DNA of 64,000 nt from assembly GCF_019492185.1 (NCBI RefSeq), contig NZ_JAICCF010000003.1, positions 806,001-870,000 of the forward strand, read 5' to 3'. Position numbers and translations under genes: made by a program. Positions 60,027 to 64,000 of this stretch are shown here, one piece after another. Origin of the DNA: Chitinophaga rhizophila (GTDB taxonomy: Bacteria > Bacteroidota > Bacteroidia > Chitinophagales > Chitinophagaceae). The notes under the pieces are model-generated. The model was given only the letters and a program-made list of their open reading frames with translations. It was not told the DNA's origin and made no database searches. The stretch's first letter is position 1. Every line of letters starts with the position of its first letter.

Positions 60027-60788
60027 TTACCAGTCTTTATCTACAGGAACAACCTGGCCTTTAGCCTTCTTCATTTTGTCCTGCAGTTTATTTTCTTCCT
60101 GCCCCAGTGCCTGCAGTAACCGTTCTGCTTCCTGTTTACTCATCTTGCTTGGCTGTGGTTCAGGCTTCTGGTCCTGCTGTTCTTTATTCTTATTCTTATC
60201 TTCTTTGTCTTTGTTTTCGTCCTGTTTGTTCTTCTGCTGATCTTTATTCTGCTGGTCCTTGTTTTGCTGGTCCTGCTGCTGCTTGTCTTTATTCTTGTCC
60301 TTGTTATCCTTCTTATCCTTATTGTCGCCGCCGCCGCCCTGGTCTTTCTTCAGCATGGCCTGGGCATAAGCCAGGTTATAACGTGCCTGTTCGTCAGTCG
60401 GATTAAGCTTCAGCGCTTCTTTATATGCCTTGATACTCTCTTCCCACTTCTTATTCTGCATAAAGGTATTGCCGATGTTATAACTGGCATCTGCCTTTCC
60501 TTCGCGGCTGGGCGCTACTTTAAAAGTGTTGGCATACTGAGTGCGCGCATCATCATAACGCTTTTGTTCATATAGCGAATTACCCAGGTTGTAGCGGCCT
60601 TCAACAGACTGCTGGTTTACCTCCAGCGCTTTCTTATAGTTTGCTTCAGCATCAGTATACTGCTTTGCCTTATACAGCTCATTCCCTTTACGGATGAACT
60701 TATTGCCCGTCTGGGCAAAGGTTTGCTGGCCAAGGCAGATCAATAGCCCGGCCATGAGTGCCCGATATGTGAATGTTAATTTTGTCAT
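60027..60788 (-). CDS. TPR protein, BatC-like
   Basis: 253 residues. Signal peptide (ending about QQTFAQTG), then tetratricopeptide repeats: GNELYKAKQYTDAEANYKKALEVNQ, GNSLYEQKRYDDARTQYAN and NTFMQNKKWEESIKAYKEALKLNP (each in part). The rest, about 150-225, is a Lys/Gln/Asp-rich low-complexity stretch. The ATG overlaps the stop of batB by 4 bp, so the two are translationally coupled. Bat proteins of Bacteroides affect aerotolerance; BatC and BatB form a complex. The name is by similarity and gene order. Confidence 0.8.
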   Translation of the reverse strand: MTKLTFTYRALMAGLLICLGQQTFAQTGNKFIRKGNELYKAKQYTDAEANYKKALEVNQQSVEGRYNLGNSLYEQKRYDDARTQYANTFKVAPSREGKADASYNIGNTFMQNKKWEESIKAYKEALKLNPTDEQARYNLAYAQAMLKKDQGGGGDNKDKKDNKDKNKDKQQQDQQNKDQQNKDQQKNKQDENKDKEDKNKNKEQQDQKPEPQPSKMSKQEAERLLQALGQEENKLQDKMKKAKGQVVPVDKDW

Positions 60789-61822
60789 GGTTTTTCTGTA
60801 GCGGTAACAACAACATCAGCGCGTTTGCGGCGTCTGATCTCAGGAATAAAAAATTCTGCCACCAGCAATATCAGGCTGATAGCCAGGAAATACTGGAAAT
60901 AGCTGTTATAATCGGTAAAGATGTTCTCTCCAAATTCTTTCTGCTCCATACTGTCAATCTTCTGCGTCAGCGAGTTCACCACTTCTTCTGTATTATTATC
61001 CAGGTGTTCGTAGATGCCCTTACCAGCAGCTGCGATAGACTTTAACGCGTTTTCGTTCAGCTTGGAAATAACGATATTTCCTTCCTTATCTTTTTTGTTA
61101 GTCCCTGTTTCCGGATCTGGCAGGGGGGAACCTGTCGGAGAACCAATACCGATGGTATTAATTACAACCCCATCCTCAAATGCAGCGCGGGCACTTGATA
61201 CTGCGGCTTCATCATGGTCTTCACCATCAGAAATAATGATCAGGGATTTATGTTTTCTCTCTTTCTTATTAAATGCCTCGTTAGCAACCTTGATAGCCTG
61301 GCCGATAGCAGTACCCTGTGTAGGGATCATTTCTGGTCCTACGGTAGTGAGGTACATCTTTGCGGCAGAATAATCAATCGTCAGCGGCATCTGGAGATAA
61401 GCATTACCGGCAAATACTACCATACCGATACGGTCATTGTCCAGTTTGTCAGACAATTTCAGGATCAGCTGTTTTGCCCTGGTGAGGCGGTCTGGCTTAA
61501 CGTCGCCCGCCAGCATACTTTTACTCACATCCAAAGCAATGACCACATCTACCCCCTTGCGGGTGATCTTTTCCATCCGGCTGCCTTTCTGAATGTTTGC
61601 CAGGCCTATCACACCAAACAGGAAGGCAAGGAATACAAGCAGGAAGCGGAAGGTAAAGCGGCGACGGGAATAACCGGTGAAGAGCTTTTCTACCAGTACA
61701 GGGTCTCCAAGTTTACGAACGGAACGTCGTTTCCACCAGGAGATACTGAGGAATGCAAGCTGCAATACCAGCAGTAATACCAGTGCCCATAAATATTCGC
61801 TGTGTTGAAAACGTAACATCAT
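60785..61822 (-). CDS. von Willebrand factor A-domain membrane protein, BatB-like
   Basis: 345 residues. Two N-terminal membrane segments (about 12-30 and 58-76) precede a VWA domain with MIDAS motif DVSKSMLAGDVKP and IISDGEDHDE, and a last membrane helix lies near residue 310. BatA and BatB in Bacteroidota are such proteins. Here the usual moxR, DUF58 and batA genes are not adjacent upstream: the next 500 bp hold only repeats and a terminator. A TATATTTG box (61879-61872) lies 50 nt before the ATG. Confidence 0.85.
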   Translation of the reverse strand: MMLRFQHSEYLWALVLLLVLQLAFLSISWWKRRSVRKLGDPVLVEKLFTGYSRRRFTFRFLLVFLAFLFGVIGLANIQKGSRMEKITRKGVDVVIALDVSKSMLAGDVKPDRLTRAKQLILKLSDKLDNDRIGMVVFAGNAYLQMPLTIDYSAAKMYLTTVGPEMIPTQGTAIGQAIKVANEAFNKKERKHKSLIIISDGEDHDEAAVSSARAAFEDGVVINTIGIGSPTGSPLPDPETGTNKKDKEGNIVISKLNENALKSIAAAGKGIYEHLDNNTEEVVNSLTQKIDSMEQKEFGENIFTDYNSYFQYFLAISLILLVAEFFIPEIRRRKRADVVVTATEKP

Positions 61823-62009
61823 TCAATAAAGATTTCTTACGCCGGACTGACAGGAGACCGGACACGAGGATCAAATATAATTTTTTTAGTACGTTTTACA
61901 CCATTTGCTGATGTCGATTTAGGAGTTTTTTAACGCTGTTGCGGGATATTTTGTTGATTTCCGGCCTTTCGGCGTCAGGGGACGGGAGCAAGTGCAATAG
62001 CTTATTAGG

Positions 62010-62097
62010 TAGTCCAAGGGTAGTCCAAGGGTAGTCTTAGCGTAGTCCAAGCATAGTCCAAGCATAGTCCAAGCATAATTGAAGCGTGATCCGACGG
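62010..62097. repeat. Seven to eight 11-bp tandem repeats
   Basis: Units start at 62010 and recur every 11 bp to 62086: TAGTCCAAGGG twice, TAGTCTTAGCG, TAGTCCAAGCA three times, TAATTGAAGCG, with a degenerate eighth to 62097. They lie between batB and the beta-lactamase gene. A minus-strand reading frame across them is open only because of the period and is not supported as a gene. The rest of 61823-62259 shows nothing else clear. Confidence 0.85.
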
Positions 62098-62259
62098 GTA
62101 GATCTACAGTAAACCTGATCCCATATTTCTTTGCATTGTAAATCAATCCGGATGAGGGATTGAGTATGTTTTACAAGATGTGGTAACTGCCGTTTATTTT
62201 TACCATTTGCTGGTCGTTTCCGGAGTCAGCCAGGGCCAATATTTCAACTATATAAAAAG

Positions 62260-62306
62260 AAAGACCATAGTTGAACAGGTGGAAAACCGCCGCAACTATG
62301 GTCTTT
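62260..62306. terminator. Terminator after the beta-lactamase gene
   Basis: A perfect 14-bp stem (arms 62260-62273 and 62293-62306) with an inner GGTGG/CCGCC stem, and T-rich exit sequence on both strands. It lies 50 bp after the beta-lactamase stop. Confidence 0.85.
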
Positions 62307-62356
62307 GCTTTTTATTACTTATGAGTATTAACAGTCATCATTCATGACTGCATCAT

Positions 62357-63160
62357 TTATTTCAGCCCTTTGAAATAACCCGCATCAGCAAGGATATTTC
62401 TAAGGATTTTCATGCGTACGTCAGGTACATTCAGTGATGAATTTTCGGTTTCCAGGTTCAGTACAAAGAAAGTAGGGTGACCTGCTTCCTCAATCCAGCC
62501 GGTAATCCAGGCGATGGTTTTGCGGCCTACTACGCCCATGCCGGTTTTATAGCTCAGTTCGTACTCAGGCTTGGTCTCCATGCGCATTATCTGACGCACG
62601 TTCTGCATAGTAACTTTGTGGAATGGCAGCTGGTCAAAGTAGAGTTTCTTCACAAAGCCTAGTTGCTCATCCGGAGAAATCTGTAATGAATTATCCAGCC
62701 AGAAGGTATCTATCTTGCTGATTTTCATATTACCATATTTAATGGTATCCAGCCATTGCTGCATCACAGGTTTGGTAACACGACGTGCCACTTCCTGGAA
62801 ATAAGGTACAGAAGACAGGCGGAAAGCTTGCTGCATGCTCAGGTTCTGGTTCCAATCCGATATAGAACGGGTTACGCCATCCCATGGAATAACATAAGAA
62901 GTATCTTTAATAACACCGGTTTCCAGTCCTACCAGCGCATTAAAGATTTTGAAGGTAGAAGCAGGCAGGAAGCGTTCCTGTGCACGTTCCAGGTTGTATA
63001 CTTTAAAGGTACCCTGGCTGTTGTTAAACAGCATGAAGCATCCTTCAACCTTATATTCGGCAAAGTATTTTTCCCAGCTCTTTTCGTTTTCAACATTATT
63101 CGGTGAGCAGGCGTTCGCCAAAAAGGCGATCAGCAGAAGTATCCAGCCAGACTGTTTCAT
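62357..63160 (-). CDS. Class D (OXA-type) beta-lactamase, lipoprotein-like
   Basis: 267 residues. Serine beta-lactamase hydrolysing beta-lactams through an acyl-enzyme. All class D motifs are intact: STFK (Ser68-Lys71), SSV (116-118), YGN (142-144), FWL (153-155) and KTG (205-207), with the typical spacing and an EQLGFVKKLY block. The signal region ends ANAC, so it may be lipid-anchored (Cys18). No integron, transposase or repeat flanks it, so it looks chromosomal and intrinsic. A TACTTTTG box (63190-63183) lies 22 nt before the ATG. Substrate range cannot be read from sequence. Confidence 0.93.
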   Translation of the reverse strand: MKQSGWILLLIAFLANACSPNNVENEKSWEKYFAEYKVEGCFMLFNNSQGTFKVYNLERAQERFLPASTFKIFNALVGLETGVIKDTSYVIPWDGVTRSISDWNQNLSMQQAFRLSSVPYFQEVARRVTKPVMQQWLDTIKYGNMKISKIDTFWLDNSLQISPDEQLGFVKKLYFDQLPFHKVTMQNVRQIMRMETKPEYELSYKTGMGVVGRKTIAWITGWIEEAGHPTFFVLNLETENSSLNVPDVRMKILRNILADAGYFKGLK

Positions 63161-63216
63161 TATGCATTCTTGTTTAGTGCTGCAAAAGTAGATATTTAGT
63201 GGTACAGGACGAAATG

Positions 63217-63245
63217 ACGGGAGGATGCCATTGGCATCCTCCCGT
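63217..63245 (-). terminator. Hairpin after kbl
   Basis: A perfect 13-bp stem (ACGGGAGGATGCC 63217-63229, GGCATCCTCCCGT 63233-63245) with a 3-nt loop, 19 bp beyond the kbl stop and 57 bp before the beta-lactamase ATG. No U-run on the exit side. Confidence 0.7.
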
Positions 63246-63264
63246 ATATCATATATAAAATCTC

Positions 63265-64000
63265 TTATTTTATTACACCAAGTTCCTTACCCACTTTAGT
63301 GAAAGCGGTGATAGCTTTGTCCAGGTGCTCCTGTTCGTGTGCGGCGCTGAGCTGTACACGGATGCGGGCTTGTCCTTTCGGTACTACCGGGAAGAAGAAA
63401 CCGATAACATATACGCCTTCCTGCAGCAGTTTATCGGCAAACTGGGCGCTGAGTACTGCATCATACAGCATTACCGGAACAATCGGGTGATCGCCTGGTT
63501 TGATATCGAAACCGGCTTCTGTCATTTTAGTACGGAAGTAGCGGGTGTTGTATTCCAGTTTATCGCGGAGGGCGGTGGTAGCGCTCAGCATATCCAGTAC
63601 GGAGATGGAGGCACCTACGATGCTTGGCGCGACAGAGTTGGAGAAGAGATAAGGACGGCTACGCTGGCGCAGCATGTCAATTATTTCTTTTTTACCGCTG
63701 GTGAAACCGCCGGAAGCACCACCTAAGGCTTTACCCAGGGTACCGGTGATGATATCGATGCGGCCCATTACATTACGATATTCATGTGTACCACGACCGG
63801 TTTTACCCAGGAAACCGGAAGAGTGGCTCTCATCGATCATGACAATAGCATCATACTTGTCTGCCAGGTCGCAGATTTTATCCAGCTGGGCAATAGTACC
63901 ATCCATGCTGAAAGATCCGTCAGTTACGATAATACGGCTGCGGAGGTGAGCTGACTCCTGGAGTTTTGCTTCCAGATCGGCCATATTATTATGTTCGTAA
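63265..64000 (-). CDS. kbl: Glycine C-acetyltransferase (2-amino-3-ketobutyrate CoA ligase), 5' end outside window
   Basis: PLP enzyme of the alpha-oxoamine synthase family that converts 2-amino-3-oxobutyrate and CoA to glycine and acetyl-CoA in threonine breakdown. IIVTDGSFSMDGTIAQLDKI, MIDESHSSGFLGKTGRGT and TLGKALGGASGGFTSGKKE (with the PLP Lys) are family-typical, and the ending AHEQEHLDKAITAFTKVGKEL agrees. An internal ATG at 63984 is not the start: the frame stays open to the window edge (YEHNNMADLE). Other members (KAS-type, serine palmitoyltransferase) are less likely. Partial: about 245 C-terminal residues are seen. Confidence 0.88.
   Translation of the reverse strand, partial: YEHNNMADLEAKLQESAHLRSRIIVTDGSFSMDGTIAQLDKICDLADKYDAIVMIDESHSSGFLGKTGRGTHEYRNVMGRIDIITGTLGKALGGASGGFTSGKKEIIDMLRQRSRPYLFSNSVAPSIVGASISVLDMLSATTALRDKLEYNTRYFRTKMTEAGFDIKPGDHPIVPVMLYDAVLSAQFADKLLQEGVYVIGFFFPVVPKGQARIRVQLSAAHEQEHLDKAITAFTKVGKELGVIK

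Noticed and set aside
62010..62097. Possible CRISPR array
   Set aside because: Repeats are 11 bp and contiguous with no spacers, and no cas genes are in the window.
61919..62146. Minus-strand reading frame with LGL/LDY-type repeats across the 11-bp array
   Set aside because: Openness results from the repeat period; there is no start context or promoter, and it would not survive copy-number change.

Overview
The window looks like a chromosomal segment of a Bacteroidota bacterium, most likely family Chitinophagaceae and close to Chitinophaga. The evidence is protein character (split methionine synthase, three-domain IspG, RicT next to HolB, RskA-like anti-sigma factor beside an ECF sigma factor, GH3 enzyme, DUF4286, bTHX) and promoter style. 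Several intergenic regions carry the Bacteroidota -7 box TAnnTTTG, six of them with a TTG/TTTG at the expected 19-23 nt upstream, and most genes lack an obvious Shine-Dalgarno sequence. No database search was possible, so the genus is an inference.

Layout. 1-5.1 kb: end of a coiled-coil gene, then rnhB, rpoN, a PAP2-like membrane protein and recA on the plus strand. 5.1-13.9 kb, minus strand: AlkA-type glycosylase, M28/glutaminyl-cyclase lipoprotein, cysS, two tandem EEP-fold membrane proteins, a rhomboid pair (one apparently lacking its catalytic His) and rlmD. 13.9-18.2 kb: a TlpA-like thioredoxin protein and three tandem outer-membrane beta-barrel genes. 18.4-26.4 kb: metF (minus), lptB, a GH3-type enzyme and fabG (plus), an SMP-30 protein (minus), an unrecognised lipoprotein and a YejK/NdpA-like nucleoid protein (plus). 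27-32.5 kb, minus: ricT, holB, gpx, comF, radA. 33-38 kb, plus: a zinc metallopeptidase, then the translation block rplM-rpsI-rpsB-tsf-pyrH. 38-47 kb: DUF3298 lipoprotein, pdxH, the tiny bTHX gene, HU, DUF4286, xth, split metH operon and a divergent Cys-rich leader ORF with a small ORF. 47-52.5 kb, minus: recR, an Ig-like-domain lipoprotein and a UvrD-type helicase fused to a RecB-like nuclease. 52.6-55.4 kb, plus: SRPBCC protein, ECF sigma factor, two anti-sigma-like paralogs and a lipocalin-like lipoprotein. 55.5-64 kb, minus: LysR regulator, secreted repeat protein, ispG, def, batC-batB, a class D beta-lactamase and the 3' part of kbl.

Most of the content is housekeeping: DNA repair (recA, alkA, xth, radA, recR, UvrD/RecB), translation (S2, S9, L13, THX, EF-Ts, CysRS, Def, RlmD), one-carbon and methionine metabolism (metF, split metH) and envelope functions (lptB, beta-barrels, lipoproteins). 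No rRNA, tRNA, CRISPR array, insertion sequence or prophage was recognised.

The most unusual signals lie between genes: (i) a promoter-driven 35-codon ORF ending CHHQRCCC whose Cys codons lie in the 3' arm of a hairpin, divergent from the methionine synthase operon; (ii) a nested, alternatively pairable structure on the metH side of the same intergenic region; (iii) a promoter-to-terminator unit near 57.1 kb with a perfect AGGAGGT and only a 6-codon ORF; (iv) a palindrome with 34-nt arms; (v) tandem repeats with 22-bp and 11-bp periods. Uncommon proteins include ribosomal protein S2 with a glycine-rich NRPGG tail and a secreted protein with an exact 25-residue repeat.
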